A model generated the notes under the pieces. That model had not been told where the DNA came from, made no database searches, and worked only from the letters and a program-made list of their open reading frames with translations. The position numbers and the translations under genes are program-made. This document shows, piece by piece, positions 44,481-53,646 of a stretch of 64,000 nucleotides of DNA; positions within the stretch are counted from its first letter, which is position 1, and the number at the start of each line of letters is the position of its first letter. Origin of the DNA: Planctomycetota bacterium (GTDB lineage: Bacteria > Planctomycetota > Planctomycetia > Pirellulales > Lacipirellulaceae); assembly GCA_029781135.1 (NCBI GenBank), contig JAKOXH010000073.1, forward strand, positions 1 through 64,000. The letters run 5' to 3'.

Positions 44481-44731
44481 TCTCCGCGGCCAGCATAGAT
44501 GCTCTCGCGGGTGTCGTCCGCCTCGTGAGATAAGGCGCGATGACTACTAGCCCAGGACCGGATGTCCGCCACCCACTCGGCAGCCGACAGCGAAGCTCCG
44601 TTCAGTGGCTCGCCATGAAGCTGTTCCTCCAAAAGCTCTAGAGCGATTGTTTCCCGAGCTTTGCCCGTTGCCCTCACCTGCGCATCGAGCTTGGCTTCTA
44701 ATTGCGGTGGTAATTGCAATATAAGATTCAT
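44477..44731 (-). CDS. Antitoxin of the VapC pair
   Basis: 84 aa from ATG 44731. The N-terminal half (LILQLPPQLEAKLDAQVRAT, then REEL-like helices) fits a ribbon-helix-helix antitoxin, and the acidic C-terminus would wrap the toxin. A TACAAT -10 box lies at 44744-44739, so transcription should begin almost exactly at this ATG. The earlier in-frame ATG at 44740 overlaps that box. The message is probably leaderless. Confidence 0.7.
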   Translation of the reverse strand: MNLILQLPPQLEAKLDAQVRATGKARETIALELLEEQLHGEPLNGASLSAAEWVADIRSWASSHRALSHEADDTRESIYAGRGE

Positions 44732-44830
44732 ACTTTCCATTGTAGCACAGCGAGTAGGAGAATGCACGTTCAGAATGACAGCGAACGAGCAAGGCTGGGT
44801 AAAGCACAAAACAAGGCGCAACTCGACTAA

Positions 44831-45196
44831 CTAATGGGGCGGATTGCGAAACACATAGATGTCGGCCAGCGCTTCTGTCAAAGCCGCTAATCGGGAGAAA
44901 ATTTCGCGGTATTGCCTTTGCTGATTTTTCACGGTGCTTAATTGGCGTTTCATCAAGCACGCCCGATGCTTAAGAAGCATCGTCACGGCCGCTCGCGCGG
45001 AGTGGGCTGTGTGATAAATGACGTGGTCGAGTGCTTCCAGGAAGTCTTTATCGAGATCGCTGAATTCGGTTGCTTTTCCCGCCAGTACGTCTTCGGCTGC
45101 AAAGCCAGCCAGTTCCACGGTGTTTTGAAACGCCCTGAGCCACACTCGAAGGTAGCGCATCACTTGCTTGATTTGTTGTGAATTCATCGCGGGCAT
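44831..45196 (-). CDS. All-helical hypothetical protein, copy 2
   Basis: 121 aa from ATG 45196 (MPAMNSQQIKQVMRYLRVWL). It is a paralogue of the protein at 31818-32183 with conserved blocks throughout (VELAGFAAEDVLAGK, EALDHVIYHTAHSA, NPPH end). The gene points toward the plasmid core, as does copy 1 from the other side. It follows a paralogue of the zinc-motif gene in both places. Function is unknown. Confidence 0.72.
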   Translation of the reverse strand: MPAMNSQQIKQVMRYLRVWLRAFQNTVELAGFAAEDVLAGKATEFSDLDKDFLEALDHVIYHTAHSARAAVTMLLKHRACLMKRQLSTVKNQQRQYREIFSRLAALTEALADIYVFRNPPH

Positions 45197-45320
45197 AGTT
45201 GGAGTGTGACACAAACCAAGCGAGAATGCACGCTTTATGGTTTGGCTGACCAACTAGGTTAGCGGCCGGTAAGAAGGCCAGCGGCATGCAAGAAATCTGA
45301 CCTTCACGAACCACAAATGT

Positions 45321-45548
45321 TTAGGCCACCAGTTCGGGCCGAATCGCTTCTTCGTAGCAGTCCGGACAAATCCCTAAGTGCGTAAACCAATCAAAAACGC
45401 TTTTTCGGGAGTCGTTTCGGTCCACCGTCTGTAGCGACGCTGCATACGATTGGACTTCTTGAACATCGAACCAACCGTGGGGCACGCTGGCAACCCCGTC
45501 GCAGTCTTCGCCGTCGCAGAGCCGACACGCCAAACGAATTGGGTCCAT
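45321..45548 (-). CDS. Small CxxC/CPDC zinc-motif protein, copy 2
   Basis: 75 aa from ATG 45548 (MDPIRLACRLCDGED); AAAGGAG lies upstream. The C-terminal FTHLGICPDCYEE matches copy 1 at 31053-31286. Two CxxC pairs suggest zinc binding. It forms the outer gene of the right-hand inverted duplicate and is transcribed toward the plasmid core. Confidence 0.72.
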   Translation of the reverse strand: MDPIRLACRLCDGEDCDGVASVPHGWFDVQEVQSYAASLQTVDRNDSRKSVFDWFTHLGICPDCYEEAIRPELVA

Positions 45549-46140
45549 ATAAAACTCCTTTCAAATCGCAAACGGCGAGCCGCCGCTTGCAACCTGTAGC
45601 TAGTGCACGCCACTGGCTCGCACTGGGACCGTGGAAGCCACACTGCGAGCGACGGTGAGAAAGGAGCACAACCGAGAATAGCACGACAAAAAAGGCTAAG
45701 AAACTTTTCTCTAATGCAAGGTTGCGGCGGCTAGCAGAGCAGGAATTTCTGGACTAAGGTTGGCTCGCTACGGATGTGCTTCGGACGAGAAAGTAGTCAC
45801 GCTTGTTCGTGCACGAGCGCACAATAGAATTTTTGTTTAATGTCGGAGGCTACCACCCCGGCGAATCGGGCCAACAAAGGCAGGGGGTCTACATGCGGAC
45901 CGTGCCTTCTCTGGCCCATCCTCGTCGGGGCCAGCTTGAAGTGAGCCCCGACGATGACAGGCCGACGAAGGCAGCGACGAGCATGTGAAGTTATGACTTT
46001 GGGAGCTCGCATGTCTAGTGATGCAGCGACGACACGACTTGCAACCATGCTCAGTGAATGTGGGGACCGGCGAAAAAACGGACCGCTCCGAAAATTGTCG
46101 TACAACGCTCTACTCGCTCGCGAGCTCATCCCGGAATGCC
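45549..46140. other. 0.6 kb intergenic stretch holding repeat copy 2
   Basis: Apart from the leader repeat (45810-46038) there is no supported gene. A plus-strand frame begins at the conserved ATG of the repeat (46021) and runs antisense into the neighbouring LEPR-XLL-like gene. It is not coding beyond the first codons. Confidence 0.5.
45810..46038 (+). repeat. 220-base leader repeat with long hairpin, copy 2
   Basis: It corresponds to 42590-42811. The central hairpin is at 45903-45973 with the same pairing blocks (TGCCTTC/GAAGGCA, CGTCGGGGC/GCCCCGACG), while the loop differs. The match continues through a start codon and codons for MQRRHD, then stops. The nuclease gene that follows copy 1 is absent here, so this is the front end of a lost second copy. 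Confidence 0.6.
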
Positions 46141-46737
46141 TCAAGTATCGGCGTCCAATTCGAGCTCGCTCCAAAGCTCGAACGCGTCGCTCACGGCGTC
46201 ACTGGCGTCAAGCGAGCGGAAGTTGCGACTTTTGCTGCCAATAGGAGCAGGATTCAGTTGTATCCCACCGTGGATTCCTCCACCCGACGAAGGCGCAGGC
46301 GTTACTGGTTGCGGTGACGAATAGGTGGGTTTCTTTCCCAAGAAAGTGACATGGTCACTTTTGGTCGCATGAATCTCGTCACCAATGGCGGCGAAAACGG
46401 CATCATTTCCAGCGCAGTAAACGGTTGCATGGACGTGTGTCGAGAGATTCTTGAATGTTTCATTAACGGCTAGAGTGACCTTGAGGTTGCGCAGGTTCGT
46501 GTAGTCGAGGTGCGTCTGCAGCTGACCGTTCGGATACAGGAAGTCAATGGCGACCGCGCCTGCCGTGCGCGAATCGGACACGACCACGCTGTATCCTCGG
46601 TGAGCGGAGCTTTCGTAAACGTCCACTTCACCGCGAGGTGCCCAAATCGGACTCGCACTCAAATAGTCGCGGCGTTCCAGTATTTGAAATCCTAGACGTG
46701 AGTTCGTTTTCAGTTTGCGAAGATTGCTTTTGCTCAT
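46141..46737 (-). CDS. Exported LEPR-XLL-like protein
   Basis: 198 aa from ATG 46737, with AAAGGA upstream. After a basic start, the motif FQILERRDYLSASP resembles the LEPR-XLL signature (LExRxLLSA) found near the N-terminus of many large planctomycete surface proteins. The following ~110 residues are beta-rich, and the C-terminal part is Pro/Ser/Gly-rich. It is short for that class. No enzymatic motif was seen; a surface or extracellular role is likely. Confidence 0.65.
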   Translation of the reverse strand: MSKSNLRKLKTNSRLGFQILERRDYLSASPIWAPRGEVDVYESSAHRGYSVVVSDSRTAGAVAIDFLYPNGQLQTHLDYTNLRNLKVTLAVNETFKNLSTHVHATVYCAGNDAVFAAIGDEIHATKSDHVTFLGKKPTYSSPQPVTPAPSSGGGIHGGIQLNPAPIGSKSRNFRSLDASDAVSDAFELWSELELDADT

Positions 46738-46932
46738 AGTCGGGATCCTTTCAAATTTGGGAATGACCACAGCCGCCATATACTGAGCGAATCGGAGACG
46801 GAGCGCACGGGCCGACACGAGCTCAAAGAATATTTATCGCAGCACGAGGGCGAGGCGGTCGCTCGCAGTGTTTATGCCTGATCACGTCCGGCAAAGAATA
46901 TCGCCGGGCAGAAAACGCGACAGTTTCGTCAA

Positions 46933-48228
46933 CTAGCGCGAGTCAAATCTAGCATCCCGATTGTTGAGATTTCGCAGCAACACAAACAAGATCAGGACAA
47001 GGCCTATCAGACGGGATGCATCAGGTTCGGGCACTGTAAGCAGCGCACCCGCTGTTGCGGCGTTCGCCGGTGCACCGATGCCGCCGACTTGGCCGAAACT
47101 AGTCCGCCACACGCCGTAGTCACCAAGGTCAATGAGACCGTTGCCATTGCCGTCGGCTGCAAGGTTGCTGGTTGACCCGATCGAGCTTCGCCATATCACA
47201 TAATCGGCCGCATCCACCACACCGTTGTGGTTATAATCGCCTGGTACAACAGTCAGATGCGCGCGCCAGAGTACGAAGTCGGCCGCGTCGATAATTCCAT
47301 CCCCCGTTCCATCGGCACCCGAACCGGGCATCATTGACATCCCAAATTCGCTTCTCCAAACTGCGTAGTCGCTGGCATCCACCTTGCCATCTCCGTTGTA
47401 ATCGCCTTGCAAGGTCGAGTCGACAACTAAGTCTGGCTGGTCACCGTTAATTTGACGTTGTGCTAAGTTGCCAGCATTGAGTGGGTTTGAATCCGTGCCA
47501 AACTCAACTAATGTATTTTGCGGTGGCTCATTCACATAGTTCATGCCATCGTAACCAATGCGTAGGTAGAGCCCGGTCCGTCCACCCGTTTTCAAAGTGT
47601 CAAAAGCGACCGAGGCAATCAGCCACGCCGGAGAACTGTTCGAGCCCGCAGGTGGAATATGGCAGTACGAGTCCGAGGGGTCACAGTTAGGACCGATGCC
47701 TTTATTTCCAGTATCGATCGAAAAGCCTTGGATGTTCTCTAATTGATCCGGCGCTCCCGCTAGGACACCCGCAGCCGTTTGCCCTGATACTAACGGCGGT
47801 CCGGTCAGCGGATCACCCGTAGTTGAATCGTTCACATATTCAAAGCGCTTGGAAGTTGGTCCAAAGCTTGGACTGAAAACTTTGACCCCGCCAGGATTGG
47901 GGGCATCGAGAAAGTCAACGACTGGACCAATTGCACCGTTGGTCATGTCCTGACTTACGAGGTCGAGAGAGAAATTTGCCAATGTTTTGAATGGATTCCC
48001 AACGGAATTCCATGGCTGGCTGCTATTGATCGTACCCGGCAGCGCCCAAATATACAGGGTCATGACGGTTCCAACTACGGTATGGATCGTGGACGCTTCC
48101 GGTCCGCAACGGGCTGGACTCAAATCGCAGGAACTAACGTCGTTCGTCGAAATCCAGAATCGAGCGGGATCGGCGCAGGCGGACCCCAGAAAAGAGCCGT
48201 AAAGTAGGCACGTAAGTGCAAAACGCAT
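46933..48228 (-). CDS. Exported dockerin-repeat PEP-CTERM protein
   Basis: 431 aa. A signal peptide (residues 1-19) is followed by an N-terminal beta domain of ~270 residues. Four dockerin-like EF-hand segments follow: GDYNGDGKVDASDYAVWR, DGTGDGIIDAADFVLWR, GDYNHNGVVDAADYVIWR and DGNGNGLIDLGDYGVWR. It ends with VPEPDASRLIGLVLILFVLL plus a basic tail, a PEP-CTERM signal for exosortase-linked sorting. The calcium-binding repeats probably mediate protein-protein contact. It is divergent from the sigma-factor gene. Confidence 0.88.
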   Translation of the reverse strand: MRFALTCLLYGSFLGSACADPARFWISTNDVSSCDLSPARCGPEASTIHTVVGTVMTLYIWALPGTINSSQPWNSVGNPFKTLANFSLDLVSQDMTNGAIGPVVDFLDAPNPGGVKVFSPSFGPTSKRFEYVNDSTTGDPLTGPPLVSGQTAAGVLAGAPDQLENIQGFSIDTGNKGIGPNCDPSDSYCHIPPAGSNSSPAWLIASVAFDTLKTGGRTGLYLRIGYDGMNYVNEPPQNTLVEFGTDSNPLNAGNLAQRQINGDQPDLVVDSTLQGDYNGDGKVDASDYAVWRSEFGMSMMPGSGADGTGDGIIDAADFVLWRAHLTVVPGDYNHNGVVDAADYVIWRSSIGSTSNLAADGNGNGLIDLGDYGVWRTSFGQVGGIGAPANAATAGALLTVPEPDASRLIGLVLILFVLLRNLNNRDARFDSR

Positions 48229-48418
48229 GCGATTGCCCCTATTTGCGGATGCTTCGGCGCAGAGCTATACTCATGGGGTTTGTCTACTGGCTAATCGGAA
48301 TGCTCCACCGTTTTCTGACACGGCAACCTCAAATTCTAGCAGCTGGTGCCGAGTCGCAACAACAAAATCCGTTCTGCGAATCTCCTCGTCCGGTCCTCCT
48401 CGCGGATTCACCGAAGAT

Positions 48419-49039
48419 ATGTGCTCCGACGGTTCCATTACTCGCTGGATTGCCGAATTGGAATTAGGTTACGCGGACGAAGCGCAGGAAGCAATCTGGC
48501 AGCGTTACTTCAAGCGCCTATTAGGCTTCGCCAAGATCAAACTGGGGGAAACATCTCGCGGGATGGCGGACGAGGAAGACGTTGCCGTTGCGGCATTGCA
48601 AAGTTTTTTTGGAGGGATGGCTAAAAGTAAATTTCCCAGGCTCCATGACCGCACCCAGTTGTGGCCATTATTGGCCAAGATAACATCGCGGAAAGCGATT
48701 GATCAGCGGCGGCGAGAACAGGCCGAGAAACGCGGTGGCAAATACCATCGCATCAATGCCGCCCAAGAGCCTAATGCCCAATTGACCGTCAATTGGGAAG
48801 ATGCACTTGCAGTTGATGATCTCGAACCGGAGAGCTTGATCGAAATTGCGGAAGAATGCGACCGACTTCTGGCACTCTTAGCCGACGACGAATTGCGAAC
48901 GATCGCCCAGCGGAAACTCGAAGGCTACGCGAACGCTGAAATCGCCAGCGAACTCGGTGTCGTCGAACGAACCGTTGAACGTCGTCTTCAATTGATACGC
49001 GCCCATTGGGAACACGAAATTAAGGAAACTCGGCTCTGA
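48419..49039 (+). CDS. ECF-type RNA polymerase sigma factor
   Basis: About 206 aa from ATG 48419; the frame is open further upstream but that part is not sigma-like. Region 2 is seen in ELGYADEAQEAIWQRYFKRL to LWPLLAKITSRKAIDQRRRE, and region 4 in DDELRTIAQRKLEGYANAEI, then VVERTVERRLQLIRAHWE. It belongs to the planctomycete-rich ECF class (sigma-70 ECF, Pfam PF07638 type). No anti-sigma gene is adjacent; such factors are often linked to Ser/Thr kinases, and one is encoded 4.6 kb away. Confidence 0.88.
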   Translation: MCSDGSITRWIAELELGYADEAQEAIWQRYFKRLLGFAKIKLGETSRGMADEEDVAVAALQSFFGGMAKSKFPRLHDRTQLWPLLAKITSRKAIDQRRREQAEKRGGKYHRINAAQEPNAQLTVNWEDALAVDDLEPESLIEIAEECDRLLALLADDELRTIAQRKLEGYANAEIASELGVVERTVERRLQLIRAHWEHEIKETRL

Positions 49040-49130
49040 AAAGAATTTTCGCGCGAAAGGGTTGTCGGCTCGAAGACCAAGCTTCCGAGGTGCTACTGTA
49101 GCTCCTTGCCCGATTATCGCTTCAACGAAG

Positions 49131-52100
49131 ATGCGGAAGCCACGTATGAAATCGAATGTATCGCTGCTAATAACGACTGCGACGGTTTTGCTGTCATCTT
49201 CAAATGGATTTGCAATCTCGATTTATTGGAGTGGTCAACGCACGGGAGACTCTGCGACGTGGGGAAATCGCCAAGCTTGGTCCACAGACATAAACACGTT
49301 CGTGCCTCTCCCTTCCGGTTCGACCGGGCCCGGATCAAGTGACATCGCCATTTTCGACATGAATGGGGTTTCGAATTCTGGCACTGGATCTGGACTCGTT
49401 TATCTTAACCTGGATCGTTCAGTGCTCGGCTTACAGTTTCGTACCGAGGGTGATTTCCACATAGAAAACAACTCAACGACCGGTGACCCGAGCACTCATA
49501 CACTTCATATCGGCAGCTCTGGCATCGACAGCGAAGGGGTAGCGCATGGCACAAATGCTGGTGCGGTCATCGACACGCTCATAACACTTGATGCGTCTCA
49601 GACATGGATTAACACGAGCAGTCATCCAATCCAAGCGAATGGAAATATCAATCTGCAAGCAAACTCATTAAACGTGGCCGGTACAGAAAATGTGCAAATT
49701 ACCGGAGTTATTAGCGGCACCGCTGGAAGTTCGCCGGGGCTGGTAGTAGGAAGCGCCAACCAGAGTGATCCCCTACATGCCTTTAGCGGCACACTCACAC
49801 TGAGCGGTACGAATAGTTACACCGGCGGCACGACGATCTGGGGAGGCACAGTGGTAGTAAACAGCGATCGTAGTTTGGGAGATTTGGGTGCTGGGATCGG
49901 CAATCTCAACATCAGCGGCGGTACGCTTCGGGTCAATAGTTCAGCGAGCTTTTCACGGTGGGCCGCTCTTACTGGAGCCGCTACGATCGAGACTCCCAGC
50001 GGCTTTAATCCGACTTTCTTTGGCAACTTGTTGAGCTTCGGCTCGTTGACGAAAACCGGTACCGGCACGCTTAACCTCACTGGAATCAATAGCTATAGCG
50101 CAGGCACGACGATTAACGGAGGCACGTTGAATTTTGGCGCTCCCAGCGCGATGCCCACATCTGGAAATACAACAGTCAATGCAGGCGCGCGATTGACGCT
50201 CACGACTCAAGGCGCTGGTACATTTAGTTTTGGTGCGCCTGGTCAGCACGTGACTCTCAACGGTGGAACACTTGAATTCGATAATACACCCGCTCCCAAT
50301 TTTTCGCGAACGTCATTGGCCGCCGATGTCGCTATTGGCAGCGATTCTACGATATCAACCAATGGTGGCCCGTACGCCGTTGCCGAGATCGATGGAGCTA
50401 TATCGGGCACAGCACAACTAGGCGTCAACGGGTGGGTGGCGCTAGACAACGCAAACCCATTCACTGGGGTCACGAGAATTGTGGGCGGTGGCTTGCTTTT
50501 GGAGAATTCGAATGCCCTGGCGCACAGCACCCTTTCCCTGGCTGCCGGGGATACCGGGGTGCTTAGCTTTAGAAGCCTTACTTCGGCAACTTTTGGTGGG
50601 TTGAGCGGGTCGCGAAATTTGTCGCTTCAGAATGATAGTTCCGTGCCGGTTTCATTGACGGTTGGAACTGTGGGCACCACTAATACGTATTCCGGAATCT
50701 TGTCCGGTTCAGGCAGCCTCGCGATTCAGGGGGGCGGATCTCTGCAACTTTCAAATACAGGGAACAGCTACGCTGGCGGTACGATGGTAAACGTAAGTAA
50801 TCTTCTCGCCAACGGAAACACTCTTGGGTCTGGTTCGGTTACGCTGAATGGAAGTTCGCTGATCCCGACATCCTCAGCGAATATTTCGCAAAGCGTCGTC
50901 ATCGGCGCTTTGGGAGGGGCAATTGATACGCAGTCGGCCAGCCCGTCGATTTCCGGAGCGATCAGCGGCACAGGAACTTTCTATAAGCGCAGCGGAAACA
51001 GTTTGACGCTCACCGGTACAAACACACTGGTCGGAAACATCGAGATCGATGGAGGAACGTTGAACTTCGGCGCACCTAGCGCAATGCCAAGCAGTGGCGG
51101 CGACGTGATCGTTAACAGCGCTACCACACTCGGGCTCCAATCTCAAGGGAGTGGCATTTTCAATTATGGAACCCCCGGTCAAACCATTTATCTAAACGAC
51201 GGCGCCACCTTGGCGTTTAGCAACACCGGGGGAACTCAGGGGGCACTCAACACTTTGTTTCGGGATGTATCGTTAGCAGGCAACACGGCGGTTACTAGCA
51301 GCGGGCCCAATTTCGTAGGAGAAATAAGGGGCTCGGTTGTTGGCACCGGTAGTCTACTCATCAGTGGAAACGTAAAGCTTACGGGTAACGCGAACAGTTA
51401 TTCGGGAGGTACGTTGGTGAACAATGGTGTCGTGATAATCGGCAGCGATTCCGCTCTGGGAAGCGCAGCAAGCGGTTTGACTCTGTCGGGTGGAACACTG
51501 CAATCGTTTGCGAGCGTTAGTTCTAACCGCCAGATTCAGCTAATGGCTTCCGGAGGATCAATCGACGCAAATGGATCGAGTTTGGTATTGAACGGCAAGA
51601 TCTCCGGCACCGGCGCGCTTACCAAGATCGGTAACGGAACAGCAACCATCGGCAACGCCACCAACGATGTCAACGATTATTCTGGAGCTACGACTGTTAG
51701 TGCTGGAGTATTGGCGGCCGCATCTCAGAATGCTTTTGGCAATTCTACCCAACTGACGGTAGCGCAAGGAGCGACTCTCGATGTAAGCGCCGTGCCGACG
51801 ACCTATCAGTTGCCGAAAGGCACAACTTTAGCTGGGTTTGGTACCGTGAACGGCGCGGTGACAAACTTCGGCAACGTTGCCCCCGGTTCTCCCGTTTCGC
51901 CTGGAACAACACACCTAAATGGCGACTATATTCAGACGGCGACTGGAGAATTCGATGTCACTATTGGTGAGCCGGTCGCCAACGCCCCCCTGCAGTCCAG
52001 CCAATTGGTCGTTTCGGGCAGGGCGGCGCTCGGCGGCAAGTTAAATATTTCTATTGTAAGTGGATCATCGAAAATCACGACGGGAACTGAGTTCACGATT

Positions 52101-52601
52101 CTGACTGCCAACTCAATAGGCTCGCCAGGTTTGAACTTAGGCCATAATTTTGACACAGCTTTGGTCTTTGGACTGCCGAACGGCCTCGCTGTTCATCCGA
52201 TCTACGGCACATCGATTTATCGCTTGTCATTTGTTCAGAATAATAAGAATCCAAATTGCGGCGATTATATTTGCGAAGCCAGCTTCTATGGGGACATGAA
52301 TTCCCTTGATGGACTCACCACGGCCGATATTCCATACTTTGTCGAAGCGTTAAGAGCCCCATCGATTTACGCTGACCAGTACGGTTCCGATTATAGCCTT
52401 GTTGGCGACTTCGACGGAAACGGGAGACTTGATTTTGGCGACATTCAAGGCTTTTCGACAGCCCTATCGCAAACTGGTGCGGGCTCACAGGCCGATATGA
52501 TTGCGGCCGTCGAGGCAGCGCTGCGTGTGCCTGAGCCATCGACAGCACTACTACTTGCGTTAGGATCTGTATTGCTCTTCACCAGCCGATGGCGGCACTA
52601 A
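49131..52601 (+). CDS. Large autotransporter-repeat PEP-CTERM protein
   Basis: About 1157 aa from ATG 49131 (MRKPRMKSNV); ATG 49146 is the other candidate. A signal peptide is followed by many autotransporter-associated beta-strand repeats such as LSGTNSYTGGTTIWGGTVVV and LTGINSYSAGTTINGGTLNF, which form a long beta-helix. Near the end are dockerin-like EF-hand segments (FYGDMNSLDGLTTADI, GDFDGNGRLDFGDI) and then VPEPSTALLLALGSVLLF with RWRH, a PEP-CTERM signal. There is no outer-membrane barrel, so it is not a true autotransporter. The upstream sigma-factor gene is about 90 bases away. Confidence 0.9.
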   Translation: MRKPRMKSNVSLLITTATVLLSSSNGFAISIYWSGQRTGDSATWGNRQAWSTDINTFVPLPSGSTGPGSSDIAIFDMNGVSNSGTGSGLVYLNLDRSVLGLQFRTEGDFHIENNSTTGDPSTHTLHIGSSGIDSEGVAHGTNAGAVIDTLITLDASQTWINTSSHPIQANGNINLQANSLNVAGTENVQITGVISGTAGSSPGLVVGSANQSDPLHAFSGTLTLSGTNSYTGGTTIWGGTVVVNSDRSLGDLGAGIGNLNISGGTLRVNSSASFSRWAALTGAATIETPSGFNPTFFGNLLSFGSLTKTGTGTLNLTGINSYSAGTTINGGTLNFGAPSAMPTSGNTTVNAGARLTLTTQGAGTFSFGAPGQHVTLNGGTLEFDNTPAPNFSRTSLAADVAIGSDSTISTNGGPYAVAEIDGAISGTAQLGVNGWVALDNANPFTGVTRIVGGGLLLENSNALAHSTLSLAAGDTGVLSFRSLTSATFGGLSGSRNLSLQNDSSVPVSLTVGTVGTTNTYSGILSGSGSLAIQGGGSLQLSNTGNSYAGGTMVNVSNLLANGNTLGSGSVTLNGSSLIPTSSANISQSVVIGALGGAIDTQSASPSISGAISGTGTFYKRSGNSLTLTGTNTLVGNIEIDGGTLNFGAPSAMPSSGGDVIVNSATTLGLQSQGSGIFNYGTPGQTIYLNDGATLAFSNTGGTQGALNTLFRDVSLAGNTAVTSSGPNFVGEIRGSVVGTGSLLISGNVKLTGNANSYSGGTLVNNGVVIIGSDSALGSAASGLTLSGGTLQSFASVSSNRQIQLMASGGSIDANGSSLVLNGKISGTGALTKIGNGTATIGNATNDVNDYSGATTVSAGVLAAASQNAFGNSTQLTVAQGATLDVSAVPTTYQLPKGTTLAGFGTVNGAVTNFGNVAPGSPVSPGTTHLNGDYIQTATGEFDVTIGEPVANAPLQSSQLVVSGRAALGGKLNISIVSGSSKITTGTEFTILTANSIGSPGLNLGHNFDTALVFGLPNGLAVHPIYGTSIYRLSFVQNNKNPNCGDYICEASFYGDMNSLDGLTTADIPYFVEALRAPSIYADQYGSDYSLVGDFDGNGRLDFGDIQGFSTALSQTGAGSQADMIAAVEAALRVPEPSTALLLALGSVLLFTSRWRH

Positions 52602-52657
52602 ATACTGGGGCAACCGAACGCTAACCCTACCTCGCTGACCGACTCCGATAACGTCCC

Positions 52658-53644
52658 ATGCCAACAAAACCTGTCGACAAGGCCATGCTCGTTCGATGGT
52701 GGCACTCGGAGTTCGTCACACTAAATAGATGCAAGTGTCGCCCGAAGAACGGGTTTACGTTGGTCGAGCTTTTGGTCGTGATTGCTATTATTGGTGTTCT
52801 GCTTGGCCTATTGCTTCCGGCAGTCCAAGGGGCTCGCGAGACCGCGCGTCGCAATAATTGCAAAAACAACCTCCACCAAATTGGATTAGGCCTATTGCAC
52901 TATGTCGATGTGCAACACGGTTGCTTTCCGCCGGGTGCGGCCTTGCGCAAGACACAATTCGATCTCAGTGTCAGTTGGCGTGTTATGATCTTGCCTTATC
53001 TTGAGGAGGGCACAATTTACGACCAAATGGGCATAACAGCCGATGGTGGTGCAACCAACTTCAACGCAGGGCGAACTGCCGCGTTAAGCGTATACCTGTG
53101 TCCAAGTGCAACGCCTCCCATTGTCGGCCCCAACCAGTCAGTGAATTCCAACTATTCGGGCGTCGCGGGAGCTGGTCGCGATGGCCGACAGCGTACGTTT
53201 ACCGATCCCGTCTGCGGCAACGTGCATATTGATGGAATCCTTTATCCCGGCCACACCACGCGGATTGCAGATATTCTTGATGGGACGTCGAAAACCATTG
53301 CCGTTGGCGAGCGGAACTATGTGTTTCGGGATTGGACCTCCGGTGCTACGTGGGCGGGCAATCCAATTGCACAAATCTGCTCCGGAGCCTCAAGCAATGT
53401 TCGCTACCCGCTCAACGCTGATAAAAACCAGGTCGGTTACTTCTATCAAGACACCGACGCCCCCGCAGCTTTGCGGACGATGAAACTCAACGATTTGTTG
53501 TTCGCCAGTGATCATCCGGGCGGCGTGCAATTTTGCTTCGCGGATGGCCACGTCGACATGCTTTCCGACGACACTACTGGCTATAAGATTTTTGGCGACC
53601 TCGCGACGATTGCTGGCGAAGAGGTCAGCTCCGCGGATCAATAG
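52658..53644 (+). CDS. DUF1559 pseudopilin-like protein
   Basis: 328 aa. The type IV pilin-like cleavage and helix GFTLVELLVVIAIIGVLLGL is at residues ~32-51, followed by AVQGARETARRNNCKNNLHQ and the DUF1559 domain with the C-terminal H-X9-DG block (FASDHPGGVQFCFADGHVDM). Planctomycete genomes contain dozens of these genes. Their function is unsettled, but export and assembly through a pilus-like or type II secretion route is assumed. It is convergent with the kinase gene, two bases from its stop. Confidence 0.92.
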   Translation: MPTKPVDKAMLVRWWHSEFVTLNRCKCRPKNGFTLVELLVVIAIIGVLLGLLLPAVQGARETARRNNCKNNLHQIGLGLLHYVDVQHGCFPPGAALRKTQFDLSVSWRVMILPYLEEGTIYDQMGITADGGATNFNAGRTAALSVYLCPSATPPIVGPNQSVNSNYSGVAGAGRDGRQRTFTDPVCGNVHIDGILYPGHTTRIADILDGTSKTIAVGERNYVFRDWTSGATWAGNPIAQICSGASSNVRYPLNADKNQVGYFYQDTDAPAALRTMKLNDLLFASDHPGGVQFCFADGHVDMLSDDTTGYKIFGDLATIAGEEVSSADQ

Positions 53645-53646
53645 AG

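Noticed and set aside
49062..52601. True autotransporter (type V secretion)
   Set aside because: The repeats match autotransporter-associated strands, but the C-terminus carries EF-hand repeats and a PEP-CTERM signal instead of an outer-membrane barrel.
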